Origin: Syntrophaceae bacterium UBA3084 | GTDB lineage: Bacteria > Desulfobacterota > Syntrophia > Syntrophales > UBA6807 | NCBI GenBank assembly: GCA_002367335.1 | Contig: DFBI01000097.1 | Coordinates: 4,767 to 24,923, forward strand | DNA length: 20,157 nt | Direction of reading: 5' to 3' | Shown here: positions 6,607 to 14,815 of the stretch, piece after piece | Position numbering within the stretch: position 1 is the first letter of the stretch | Layout: each line of letters starts with the position of its first letter | Notes under the pieces: generated by a model | What the model was told of the DNA's origin: nothing | The model's database searches: none | The model's input: only the letters and a program-made list of their open reading frames with translations | Position numbers and translations under genes: made by a program

Positions 6607-8220
6607 CTACATACTTTTGTTTATTACTGTATCTTTCAACCAGTTTTTATCATCTTTTTCGGGATAATCGATGTTGTAATGCAACCCGCGGCTTTCTTTT
6701 CTTAATATAGCACAGCGTATGATAAGCCCTGCCACTGTGGCGATATTCCGAAGCTCCAGTAAGTCCCTGCTTATAATGAAATTCCGGTAATATTCATCAA
6801 TCTCTCTGTTGATGAGACCTATTCGCCTCTTTGCCCGTTCCAGTCTTTTATCCGATCTCACTATTCCCACGTAGTTCCACATACATCGCCTTATCTCGTC
6901 CCAGTTATGAGACACGACTATCGATTCGTCGCTCTCAATTGCCTCTCCAGTGTCCCAGGAAGGTATAAAAACAACAGATTCATCTTCTGCTTCGTTAAAC
7001 AGTTCTGACATTCTTACGAATGATCTGTGGGCAAATACCACACCCTCTAAAAGGGAATTGCTTGCCAGACGATTCGCGCCATGAAGACCTGTACAGGCAA
7101 CCTCACCACAGGCAAAGAGCCTGTCAATATTGGTTTCACCGGACAGATTTGTTACTACCCCGCCACATATATAATGGGTAGCCGGGACAACGGGAATCGG
7201 CTCTTTTGACATATCTGTACCGTATTCAAGGCATTTGTTATATATATTGGGAAATCGTTTAGTAAGAAAATCCTTGCTTTTATGGCTGATGTCCAGAAGA
7301 ACATACTCATCACCTGATTTTTTCAGTTCCGTATCAATAGCTTTTGCGACAACATCTCTCGGGGCAAGACTCTCCATCGGGTGGTACTTTTCCATAAAGG
7401 TGAAACCATTTTTCAGCTTCAGGACTGCACCTTCCCCCCTCACAGCTTCACTGATAAGAAATGCCTTAGCCTCCGGGTGATAAAGACAGGTAGGATGAAA
7501 TTGAATAAATTCCATATTCGCTATATCCGCACCAGCCCTGTAAGCCATCGCTATTCCGTCTCCGGTTGCAATATCCGGGTTCGTTGTAATCAGATATACC
7601 TTTCCTGCTCCTCCGGTGGCAAGAAGCACGAATTTTGATCTGAAGGTATATACTTCATTGTCCCGCTCATCAAAAACATACGCACCAAGACACTGATTTT
7701 TTTCACCTGCCTCTCTGCCCAAGACTTTTGATTTCATAATGAGATCTATGGCAAAAAAGTTTTCGTAGATTGTTACATTCTTGTTAGAAACGGCTTTATT
7801 AATAAGTGCTCTTTCTATCTCGTGCCCGGTAATATCTCCCGCATGCAAAACCCTTCTCTTAGAGTGCCCTCCCTCGCGTCCGAGGTCATAAGCTGTGGGA
7901 CTGTCGCTTCCGGACCTTGTAAACTCGACTCCCCATTTTATCAGTTCCTTAATTCTTTCAGGAGCATCTGTCACTACATGTCTTACAACATCTTCTCTGC
8001 AGAGACCTGCCCCGCAGGTAATGGTATCGTTCACATGATATTCGAATCTGTCAGCTTCGTCCACAACGGCGGCTACTCCGCCCTGGGCGTAATTTGTGTT
8101 AGATTCTTTTTTCTCTTTTTTAGTAACAATGGCAACAGTTCCCAGATCGGCCGCCTTTATTGCAAAACTGAGCCCCGCAATTCCGCTGCCTATAATCAGA
8201 AAATCGGTTTCTACTTGCAT
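6607..8220 (-). CDS. nadB: L-aspartate oxidase
   Basis: A FAD enzyme that oxidises aspartate to iminoaspartate, the first step of NAD synthesis. In anaerobes fumarate can serve as electron acceptor. I chose ATG 8220 because AGGAAAGGATGG stands just before it and the protein then begins directly with the FAD fold (DFLIIGSGIAGLSFA). The longer frame to 8262 adds 14 residues without support. The 537 residues match the family length. Diagnostic motifs are NYAQGGVAAV, LAPRDVVAKAI, FIQFHPTCLY and the NadB-type end GLHGANRLASNSLLEG, which separates it from fumarate reductase and succinate dehydrogenase flavoproteins. nadA and nadC are not in the window. Repeat copy C lies directly upstream. Confidence 0.95.
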   Translation of the reverse strand: MQVETDFLIIGSGIAGLSFAIKAADLGTVAIVTKKEKKESNTNYAQGGVAAVVDEADRFEYHVNDTITCGAGLCREDVVRHVVTDAPERIKELIKWGVEFTRSGSDSPTAYDLGREGGHSKRRVLHAGDITGHEIERALINKAVSNKNVTIYENFFAIDLIMKSKVLGREAGEKNQCLGAYVFDERDNEVYTFRSKFVLLATGGAGKVYLITTNPDIATGDGIAMAYRAGADIANMEFIQFHPTCLYHPEAKAFLISEAVRGEGAVLKLKNGFTFMEKYHPMESLAPRDVVAKAIDTELKKSGDEYVLLDISHKSKDFLTKRFPNIYNKCLEYGTDMSKEPIPVVPATHYICGGVVTNLSGETNIDRLFACGEVACTGLHGANRLASNSLLEGVVFAHRSFVRMSELFNEAEDESVVFIPSWDTGEAIESDESIVVSHNWDEIRRCMWNYVGIVRSDKRLERAKRRIGLINREIDEYYRNFIISRDLLELRNIATVAGLIIRCAILRKESRGLHYNIDYPEKDDKNWLKDTVINKSM

Positions 8221-8245
8221 TTTCCATCCTTTCCTGTGCGCCTTA

Positions 8246-8380
8246 TTAGAGTTTTTATTCACAACAACTGCGTTTTTTGCGCAGATGTTGGTGTCAGGGG
8301 CCAGGGATCAGCGGTGTTTTTACAACATGTCTAATCGTGCCAAAAGCCCAATGGGCGACCGTTGTCTTTTGCTGATCCGG
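8246..8380 (-). repeat. Dispersed modular repeat, copy C
   Basis: Read on the minus strand it carries the core (CCATTGGGCTTTTGGCAC, then GTAAAAACACCGC), three heptamers TGATCCC, TGGCCCC, TGACACC (plus coordinates 8290-8310), the CTGCG/CGCAG hairpin (8268-8272 with 8280-8284) and the ACTCTAA tail (8246-8252). The tail and hairpin match copy A, and the core matches copy B. It ends about 25 bases before the nadB start, so it may also hold the nadB promoter. No good -10/-35 pair stands out. Confidence 0.85.
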
Positions 8381-8450
8381 TTCGACTGAGCGTTCGACGG
8401 TTCGACTGAGCTCGCCGAAGGCTGAGCTCACGCCGAAGGCTCACCGAAGT
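8381..8450. repeat. TTCGACTGAG / CCGAAGG short-repeat block
   Basis: TTCGACTGAG occurs at 8381 and 8401. It is followed by CGCCGAAGG twice, GAGCTC twice, and CACCGAAGT. The units are short, GC-rich and partly self-complementary. The block is inserted between the core of repeat copy C and its outer heptamer arm. Units like TTCGACTGAGCTC-CCGAAG occur as small repeats in varied bacterial genomes, as far as I recall. No coding role is seen. Confidence 0.6.
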
Positions 8451-8452
8451 CC

Positions 8453-8489
8453 CGGCACCTGATCCCTGATAACTTTGCGGCTTTGCCGC
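8453..8489 (+). repeat. Outer heptamer arm and hairpin of repeat copy C
   Basis: CGGCACC, TGATCCC and TGATAAC (8453-8473) are heptamers in the opposite sense to those at 8290-8310. The perfect hairpin GCGGC-TTT-GCCGC follows at 8477-8489, identical to the one ending copy B at 4265-4277. Confidence 0.75.
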
Positions 8490-8490
8490 A

Positions 8491-8600
8491 TTAGCTGGTT
8501 TCCATCCAGAAATGGCCCTTTTCCGCAATCTCTGCGTCAATCTGCGAGATTGTTTGTGCGGCGTACATTAGTACGCCTCCGCGCAATCCCTTGATTTCCG
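8491..8600. other. Structured non-coding block after malic enzyme gene
   Basis: Two strong stems are visible. CAATCTC (8526-8532) pairs with GAGATTG (8546-8552). GGCGTAC (8560-8566) pairs with GTACGCC (8571-8577) around ATTA, and the pairing extends through TTGTGC/GCGCAA past a three-base bulge. There is no T-run, so it is not a standard terminator for the minus-strand operon, though it lies about 30 bases after its last stop codon. It may be a processed or protective 3' structure, or another repeat family. No gene is visible. Confidence 0.5.
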
Positions 8601-8615
8601 GGACCGACTATCCTG

Positions 8616-10070
8616 TTAGTCAACCTGTTCGAGGGCTCTCTTTAATGCATCTTCCAGAAGATTCACAGGCGGTGCTTTAATAAACCCTTCTTTCATCATG
8701 GAATCAATTATCGTTCTTGATTCTTTGATACCGTCCTCTGTCTTTTTATATACTTCTTCTGCAGTCAGTTTAATTCTGGCTACGCCATCTTCTATTGCCT
8801 GCATGGCCACAGCACTTGCTACTGTCGGATAAACCTGTGTCTCCGTCATAAGGGGAGCTATGTTATCGGGACCGATACCCCTGTCCTCTGCGGTTTTAGC
8901 GATGGCATGGGCCCCGGCGATTGCCATCGTGTCCGTGACTTTAGTTGCCCTGACAAGGAGGGAACCCTTCAGTATTCCCGGGAATCCGAGGGAATTATTA
9001 ACCTGGTTTGGGAAGTCTCCTCTTCCCGTAGCTACAACATAAGCTCCTGCTTCCTTGGCTTCATAGGGATAGATTTCCGGTACCGGATTAGAACATGCAA
9101 AGACGATAGACTTATCAGCCATGTCTTTTACCCACTCGGGTTTGATTATGCCTGGACCGGGTGTTGAAAGAGCAATAAGCACATCCGCTCCTTTCATCGC
9201 ATCTACTATGTTGTCAACCTTCTTTGGATTGGTGGCTTCACAGATCTCCCATTTACGATAGAATCTCGGATCGGCTTTGATGTTATCACGCCCCTTGTGC
9301 AGACCGCCCCTGGAATCACACATGACTATATTTTCCGGGTCCGCACCCGCCGCCATGATTAGACGACAGATGGTGGTATTTGAGGCGCCGGCGCCGAAAA
9401 AGGCCATTTTGATCTTGCCAATATCTTTACCGGTAACTTTGAGGGCATTGGTGAGACCGGCTAAGGTTACAGAAGCTGTTCCCTGGGCATCATCATGCCA
9501 GACCGGAATATCACATTCCTCACGCAGTGTATCAAGAACCTTAAAACAATTCGGCTGTGAAATATCCTCAAGATTGACAGCCCCGAAACTGGGTTGAACC
9601 ATCTTGACAAAATCGATGATCTTATCTGGATCATTTTCACCTTTCTCGTTTTTGCTGTCGACGCAGAGAGCTACCGCATCAACACCACCCAGATATTTCA
9701 TTAAGAAGGCTTTACCTTCCATCACTCCGAGACCACCGGGTGGTGTACAGTCTCCATCACCCAGGACCCTGGTGGAATCGCTTACCACTGCCACAAAGTT
9801 TCCACGGTTTGTAAGATCATAGGATGTAAGATTGTCATCTCTTATGGTAGTTGAAACCTTGGATACTCCAGGTGTGTACCAGACATTAAACCAGTTGTAA
9901 CCATAATAGCCGCATTTCGGGACGGTCATCATTTTACCGGTGTAAAACTTGTGTGCATCATAGGCCAGTTCTTTCAGAAACAGAGTCTGTGCCTTAGCAA
10001 CTTGTGCCTCTGTAAAATTCTCAGGGAAAGCCTTCCTGAGATCAGTCAGTTCGATATTTAATTTACTCAT
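8616..10070 (-). CDS. Malic enzyme (oxaloacetate-decarboxylating malate dehydrogenase)
   Basis: The enzyme converts malate to pyruvate and CO2 with reduction of NAD(P). The 484-residue protein lacks the phosphotransacetylase-like tail of MaeB. Seen in order: YTPGVSKV (about 65-72), a GGLGVMEGKAFLMK region with the catalytic lysine, NLEDI (167-171) for the metal, WHDDAQGTAS (191-200), and a Rossmann motif FFGAGASN (224-231). The metal motif reads HDDAQGTA where common malic enzymes read HDDQHGTA, which suggests a distinct subgroup. It starts at an ATG with GGAGAG upstream, 47 bases after fumarase beta. As last gene of the operon it would drain malate to pyruvate. The cofactor cannot be decided from sequence. 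Confidence 0.88.
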   Translation of the reverse strand: MSKLNIELTDLRKAFPENFTEAQVAKAQTLFLKELAYDAHKFYTGKMMTVPKCGYYGYNWFNVWYTPGVSKVSTTIRDDNLTSYDLTNRGNFVAVVSDSTRVLGDGDCTPPGGLGVMEGKAFLMKYLGGVDAVALCVDSKNEKGENDPDKIIDFVKMVQPSFGAVNLEDISQPNCFKVLDTLREECDIPVWHDDAQGTASVTLAGLTNALKVTGKDIGKIKMAFFGAGASNTTICRLIMAAGADPENIVMCDSRGGLHKGRDNIKADPRFYRKWEICEATNPKKVDNIVDAMKGADVLIALSTPGPGIIKPEWVKDMADKSIVFACSNPVPEIYPYEAKEAGAYVVATGRGDFPNQVNNSLGFPGILKGSLLVRATKVTDTMAIAGAHAIAKTAEDRGIGPDNIAPLMTETQVYPTVASAVAMQAIEDGVARIKLTAEEVYKKTEDGIKESRTIIDSMMKEGFIKAPPVNLLEDALKRALEQVD

Positions 10071-10117
10071 AATTTACTCTCTCCATTTAGTGATATTATA
10101 AAGACATCTCAAGGATT

Positions 10118-10708
10118 TCACTTTGAGGGGACACTCATCAAGCTATCTGATTCCTGTTTCGCGTATTTTGGCGGTTCGGTTTTGTACAGGTCATTACCTT
10201 CCGAATCTATAACCACTATGGCGGGAAAATCCTCCACATAGTAACGATGTATAGCCTCCGCCCCTAAATCTTCATAAGCCACTACTTCGGATTTTTTAAT
10301 ACTCCTTGCAATAAGTGCTGCTGCTCCACCTACAGCCGCGAAATAGACGGCCTTGTTCTTTTTCATGCTGTCAATTACTTCCCGGGAACGCAGTCCCTTG
10401 CCAATCATACCCTTAAGACCCCTGTCCAACAGAACAGGCGCGTAAGGATCCATGCGGTAGCTGGTAGTAGGACCGGCAGAACCACAGGCATATCCCGGTT
10501 TGGCCGGCGCCGGACCAACATAATAAATAATCTGATCTTTAAGTTCTATTGGAAGCCCTTCGCCTTTATCTATCAACTCAATAAGTCTTTTATGGGCGGC
10601 ATCTCTTCCGGTATAAATATAACCGGTTATATTCACGGTATCTCCAGCCTTTAAATCAATAACAATCTTATCGTTCAGGGGAGTGGTTATTTTTTTAATA
10701 TTCGCCAT
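10118..10708 (-). CDS. Class I fumarase, beta (C-terminal) subunit
   Basis: This is the second half of the iron-sulfur fumarase that interconverts fumarate and malate. The 196-residue product starts at ATG 10708, preceded by AAGGAGG. The longer frame upstream runs back into the alpha gene and is rejected. Family features include LKAGDTVNITGYIYTGRDAAHKR-type N-terminus, the GPAPAKPG..CGSAGPTTSYRMD segment, GLKGMIGKG and GAEAIHRYYVEDFPAIVVID. It begins 17 bases after the alpha stop, so the two subunits are co-translated neighbours. The related L(+)-tartrate dehydratase beta is the main alternative, but the methylmalonyl-CoA operon context favours fumarase. Confidence 0.93.
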   Translation of the reverse strand: MANIKKITTPLNDKIVIDLKAGDTVNITGYIYTGRDAAHKRLIELIDKGEGLPIELKDQIIYYVGPAPAKPGYACGSAGPTTSYRMDPYAPVLLDRGLKGMIGKGLRSREVIDSMKKNKAVYFAAVGGAAALIARSIKKSEVVAYEDLGAEAIHRYYVEDFPAIVVIDSEGNDLYKTEPPKYAKQESDSLMSVPSK

Positions 10709-10725
10709 TCTCTTCCTCCTTTTCC

Positions 10726-11571
10726 TTACAGTATTCCTTCCGCATGTCTGGATGCATGACAACATACATTCACTGCTACGGGCATTCCGGCTATATGGGT
10801 GGGGAGATAGTCTATATTTATGGCCAAACACGTTACACTACCACCCAGACCTGCAGGCCCGACCCCTGATCTGTTGATTTTATCCAGTATCTCCTTTTCC
10901 ATTGCCGCAAACTTCTCATTCCTGTTATGCTCACCTATCTTTCTGGTAGTAGCCTTCTTGGCCATAACCATGGCCATATCGGCAGTCGCTCCAATTCCAA
11001 CACCAACAATGGTGGGAGGACACGGATTGGGCCCCGCCTTGATTACTGTTTCCGCCACAAAATCTACTATCCCTTCTGATCCATCCGCCGCTTTTAACAT
11101 GCCTAAAGCGCTCATATTCTCACTGCCAAATCCTTTTGGGGTTACTAAAAACGTAATCTTATCCCCGGGAACTATGTCCGTATAGATAATTGCCGGCGTA
11201 TTTGTATTCGTATTTTTCCTTTCAAAGACCGGATCATCCACTGCCGACTTTCTTAAATACCCGTCCTGATAAGCTTCTTTGACACCTTCATTTATTGCTT
11301 CCTTAAAATCTCCGCCTGTTATATGTACCTCCTGCCCCAGTTCAACAAACAAAACCGCAAGTCCCGTATCCTGGCAGATAGCAATTTCTTCCTTAGAGGC
11401 AATCTTATTATTCTCAATAATCATACCTAAAACAGACTTTCCTGTCTCAGAAATTTCTTCATCCAGGGCTTCCTCAAGTCGATTCATAAGATCCTTATCG
11501 ATATGGTAATTGGCTTTCAGAAATAGTTCTTTCACCTTATCTTTGACCTGGTTTGCTTTAATCTCTCTCAT
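10726..11571 (-). CDS. Class I fumarase, alpha (N-terminal, 4Fe-4S) subunit
   Basis: This subunit carries the oxygen-sensitive iron-sulfur cluster. Three cysteines expected as ligands are present: C66 in ICQDTG, C184 in GPNPCPP and C248 in GGSVTCL. The 281-residue length is usual. The ATG at 11571 has GAAGGTG upstream. The open frame to 11760 overlaps MeaB and is not credible. The end NVCCHASRHAE is typical. It lies 106 bases after meaB, the second-largest gap within the operon. That AT-rich gap contains TTGACA but no clear -10, so an internal promoter is possible but unproven. Confidence 0.93.
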   Translation of the reverse strand: MREIKANQVKDKVKELFLKANYHIDKDLMNRLEEALDEEISETGKSVLGMIIENNKIASKEEIAICQDTGLAVLFVELGQEVHITGGDFKEAINEGVKEAYQDGYLRKSAVDDPVFERKNTNTNTPAIIYTDIVPGDKITFLVTPKGFGSENMSALGMLKAADGSEGIVDFVAETVIKAGPNPCPPTIVGVGIGATADMAMVMAKKATTRKIGEHNRNEKFAAMEKEILDKINRSGVGPAGLGGSVTCLAINIDYLPTHIAGMPVAVNVCCHASRHAEGIL

Positions 11572-11677
11572 GTTCACACCTTCTTTTTTTATTCTCAACA
11601 GTTGCATTTTTTGAAAAACAAAAATGTCAATCAAGGCAGGGCAGGAATGATAAAATGTGTTCTTTTTATAGATTATA

Positions 11678-12661
11678 TCAATTATCGTCCAGGAAAAAAA
11701 GCAATTTATCCGCAGCGGCGGTCGGTGCGATTGTTCCCTGTTCCACTTCCCTTTCAACATTTGGTATCATCTTTTTAACGTATGGATTTTCATTAAACCA
11801 CGCTGTCAGTCCTTCTTTAACGAGAAACCACATCCAGTCAATGGCCTGTTTTTTCCGTTTTGCTTCGAGTTCTCCCGAGGCTGTAATCTTTTTTTTGTAG
11901 TCTAAAACGGTCTCCCAGATTTTATCTATACCGATCATTTCTGTGGCACTGCAGGTAAGAACAGGAGGCGACCAGTTAGGAGATGATGGAGTCAAAAAAT
12001 GCAGGGCTGTTTCATACTGCCTTCTTGCAAGATTTGCCTTCTTGACATTGTCGCCATCCGCCTTGTTAACCGCAACGGCATCGGCCAGCTCCATAATGCC
12101 CTTTTTCATTCCCTGAAGTTCATCTCCCGCACCGGGAATCATCAGCACCAGGAAAAAATCGACCATTGAAGCCACCGCCACCTCGGATTGACCCGCTCCC
12201 ACGGTTTCAACAATCACCACATTAAAACCGGCAGCTTCACAGACAAGCATCGTTTCTCTTGTCTTCCGTGCAACACCTCCCAGAGTACCACCCGAAGGAG
12301 ATGGCCTGATAAAAGCCATCTCTTCAATGGAAAGTTTTTCCATGCGTGTCTTGTCTGCCAGAATACTCCCGCCGCTTCGCGTGCTGCTGGGATCAACGGC
12401 AAGAACAGCAACACTGTAACCTTTCTGCACAAGCATTATGCCGAGACTTTCTATAAAAGTGCTTTTCCCCGCTCCGGGCACACCTGTTATTCCAAGGCGC
12501 ACCGCCTTCCCTGTATGGGGAAGCAGAAGATCAACAATCTTTCGCGCCAGATCCTGATGAACCGGAAGCGAACTTTCGATCAGCGTAATGGTCTTGGCGA
12601 GTATACGCCTGTCATGCTCCAGAACACCGTGAATATAGTCATGAAAATTATCTGATGTCAC
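11678..12661 (-). CDS. meaB: MeaB/ArgK-type GTPase, methylmalonyl-CoA mutase chaperone
   Basis: The G-protein chaperone loads and protects cobalamin in methylmalonyl-CoA mutase. The 327-residue protein shows the Walker A motif GVPGAGKST (60-68), the ILADKTRM region, VETVGAGQSE and the base-recognition motif NKADGDN, all typical of MeaB. Older annotations call this family ArgK or LAO/AO transport ATPase, which the context rules out. The start is GTG 12661, whose GTGA overlaps the stop of the mutase gene. This coupling fits a chaperone made in step with its client. Confidence 0.96.
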   Translation of the reverse strand: MTSDNFHDYIHGVLEHDRRILAKTITLIESSLPVHQDLARKIVDLLLPHTGKAVRLGITGVPGAGKSTFIESLGIMLVQKGYSVAVLAVDPSSTRSGGSILADKTRMEKLSIEEMAFIRPSPSGGTLGGVARKTRETMLVCEAAGFNVVIVETVGAGQSEVAVASMVDFFLVLMIPGAGDELQGMKKGIMELADAVAVNKADGDNVKKANLARRQYETALHFLTPSSPNWSPPVLTCSATEMIGIDKIWETVLDYKKKITASGELEAKRKKQAIDWMWFLVKEGLTAWFNENPYVKKMIPNVEREVEQGTIAPTAAADKLLFFLDDN

Positions 12662-14787
12662 TGCCGCTTCTCCAGAATATTCAATATCTTATTCGCGGAA
12701 TCTATAACCGGCGTCCCCGGGCCGAATATTCCAACTACTCCCGCTTTGTAAAGGAAATCATAATCACCGGGAGGAATAACACCCCCGACAACCGTCAGGA
12801 TGTCTCCACTACCTTCTTTTTTGAGTTCCTCAATAAGCTGCGGAACCAGGGTCTTGTGACCGGCGGCCAGACTCGATACTCCGATAACATGAACATCGTT
12901 TTCCACGGCTATTCTGGCCGCCTCTTCCGGAGTCTGGAACATGGGACTGATATCCACGTCGAAGCCAAGATCCGCAAAGGCGGTCGCTATTACCTTTATC
13001 CCGCGGTCGTGACCGTCCTGACCCATTTTGGTAACAAGTATCCTCGGCCTTCGGCCTTCTCTCTTTTCGAATTCATCTGTTCTCTTCTTCACCGCGTCAA
13101 ATATTTCGCTGTCGTGATACTCCGCGGCATAAGCACCGGATATACATTGAGTAGTTGCCACGAACCGCCCAAACACTTTCTCCATGGCATCTGAAATCTC
13201 TCCGACAGTCGCCCTGGCCCTGACAGCAGAAATAGATAACTCAAGCAGATTCCCTCCTGATTCCGCGCCTTTTGTTATGGCTTCAAGAGTCTTCTGCACC
13301 TCAGTATTATTCCGTTTTGCTTTTATTTCTTTTAAGCGTGTAATCTGTTCGTCACGTACGGTTTCTGAAACTTCACGGACATCCATACTTTTATCTTCTT
13401 CAATACGATATTTATTGACACCGACAATAACATCCAGACCCTGGTCTATGCGCGCCTGTTTCCTGGCTGCAGATTCTTCTATGCGCATCTTCGGCATACC
13501 CGTTTCGATAGCTTTGGCCATCCCGCCGAGTTCTTCGACTTCTTCAATGATTTTCATCGCCTCGCGGATAATCCCATTGGTTAAGGCCTCAACGTAATAC
13601 GAACCGCCCAGAGGATCAGCAACATGGCATATCTGGGATTCTTCCTGAACGATTATCTGTGTATTTCTTGCGATTCTCGCGGAAAAGTCTGTAGGCAGCC
13701 CAACGGCCTCATCAAAGGAATTGGTATGTAATGACTGTGTTCCGCCCAGGGCGGCAGACATACATTCGAGAGTGGTCCTTATAATGTTGTTATAGGGATC
13801 CTGCTCTGTCAGACTCCATCCCGAGGTCTGGCAATGTGTCCTCAACATGGTTGATTTAATATTTTTGGGGTTGAACTGTTGCATCAATTCATACCACAGG
13901 AAACGGGCTGCTCGTAACATGGCAATATCCATAAAAAAGTTCATCCCAATCCCGAAGAAAAAGGAGAGGCGCGGCGCAAAGACGTCTATGTCAAGACCCG
14001 CTGCGATAGCTGCTCGCACGTACTGCAGACCGTCGGCTATAGTAAATGCGGTTTGCAGAACAGAATTTGCTCCGGCCTCCATCATGTGGTAACCGCTTAT
14101 GCTGACGGTGTTATACTTGGGCATATTTTTCGAACAGTACCCGATAATATCGGATACAATCCGCATGGAAGGCTCCGGCGGATAGATATATGTATTACGT
14201 GTCAGATATTCTTTTAAGATATCATTCTGAATAGTACCCGCCAGTTTATCATGGGTTACACCCTGCTCTTCTGCCGCGACTATGTACCCGGCAAGAATCG
14301 GCAGAACAGCGCCGTTCATGGTCATGGAAACCGACATCTTATCCAGCGGAATCTGGTCAAAAAGAATCTTCATATCTTCCACGGAATCTATGGCAACACC
14401 GGCCTTGCCGATATCACCGGTAACCCTGGGATGATCTGAGTCGTACCCCCTGTGAGTCGCGAGATCAAAGGCTACGGAAAGCCCTTTCTGGCCGGCTGCA
14501 AGATTTCTTCTATAGAACGCATTCGATTCTTTTGCCGTGGAAAAACCGGCATACTGCCGAATAGTCCAGGGTCTTCCAGAGTACATGGTAGCCATGGGGC
14601 CTCTAACAAAGGGGGGCAGTCCGGGAAGGGTGTTGATGCATTCCAGTTTCTCGATATCCTCGGCGGTGTACAAGGGCTTAACCAATATCCCCTCAGGTGT
14701 GTTACAGTTGAGTGACTCAATGGGTTTTCCTCTCAATTGCTTTGTTGCAAGTTCTTCCCATTTTTTTATATCAGGATGTTCCGACAT
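12658..14787 (-). CDS. Methylmalonyl-CoA mutase, single-chain
   Basis: The B12 enzyme interconverts (R)-methylmalonyl-CoA and succinyl-CoA. The 709 residues contain the catalytic barrel (to about 540) and the cobalamin-binding domain (about 575-709) in one chain, as in human MCM and E. coli Sbm. Using P. shermanii residues as guide, the active site is intact: R72, T75, R77 and Y79 in GRPWTIRQY, R197 in TRNTYIY, H234 in SGYHMMEAG. The lower axial histidine H593 lies in DGHDRG. Tyr and Arg at the substrate positions favour methylmalonyl over isobutyryl substrates. ATG 14787 follows AGGAGG, 28 bases after the carboxyltransferase. The stop overlaps meaB. Confidence 0.97.
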   Translation of the reverse strand: MSEHPDIKKWEELATKQLRGKPIESLNCNTPEGILVKPLYTAEDIEKLECINTLPGLPPFVRGPMATMYSGRPWTIRQYAGFSTAKESNAFYRRNLAAGQKGLSVAFDLATHRGYDSDHPRVTGDIGKAGVAIDSVEDMKILFDQIPLDKMSVSMTMNGAVLPILAGYIVAAEEQGVTHDKLAGTIQNDILKEYLTRNTYIYPPEPSMRIVSDIIGYCSKNMPKYNTVSISGYHMMEAGANSVLQTAFTIADGLQYVRAAIAAGLDIDVFAPRLSFFFGIGMNFFMDIAMLRAARFLWYELMQQFNPKNIKSTMLRTHCQTSGWSLTEQDPYNNIIRTTLECMSAALGGTQSLHTNSFDEAVGLPTDFSARIARNTQIIVQEESQICHVADPLGGSYYVEALTNGIIREAMKIIEEVEELGGMAKAIETGMPKMRIEESAARKQARIDQGLDVIVGVNKYRIEEDKSMDVREVSETVRDEQITRLKEIKAKRNNTEVQKTLEAITKGAESGGNLLELSISAVRARATVGEISDAMEKVFGRFVATTQCISGAYAAEYHDSEIFDAVKKRTDEFEKREGRRPRILVTKMGQDGHDRGIKVIATAFADLGFDVDISPMFQTPEEAARIAVENDVHVIGVSSLAAGHKTLVPQLIEELKKEGSGDILTVVGGVIPPGDYDFLYKAGVVGIFGPGTPVIDSANKILNILEKRQ

Positions 14788-14815
14788 CGTATAATTCCTC
14801 CTATTATTTGAGTTT

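Noticed and set aside
8311..8341. A sigma54 promoter suggested by TTGGCAC in the repeat core
   Set aside because: The GC dinucleotide is not at the required spacing in copy C or copy B.
8331..8540. A 69-codon minus-strand frame between malic enzyme and nadB genes
   Set aside because: It is formed by repeats, has arginine/serine-rich low-complexity sequence and no ribosome site.
10709..10831. Longer N-terminus for fumarase beta
   Set aside because: It overlaps the alpha gene end and the true ATG at 10708 has an ideal ribosome site.
11572..11760. Longer N-terminus for fumarase alpha
   Set aside because: It runs into meaB coding sequence, and the family start matches the ATG at 11571 behind GAAGGTG.
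12655..13194. A 179-codon plus-strand frame opposite methylmalonyl-CoA mutase
   Set aside because: It is the antisense shadow of an intact, well-conserved gene. It has no family signature and no operon context.
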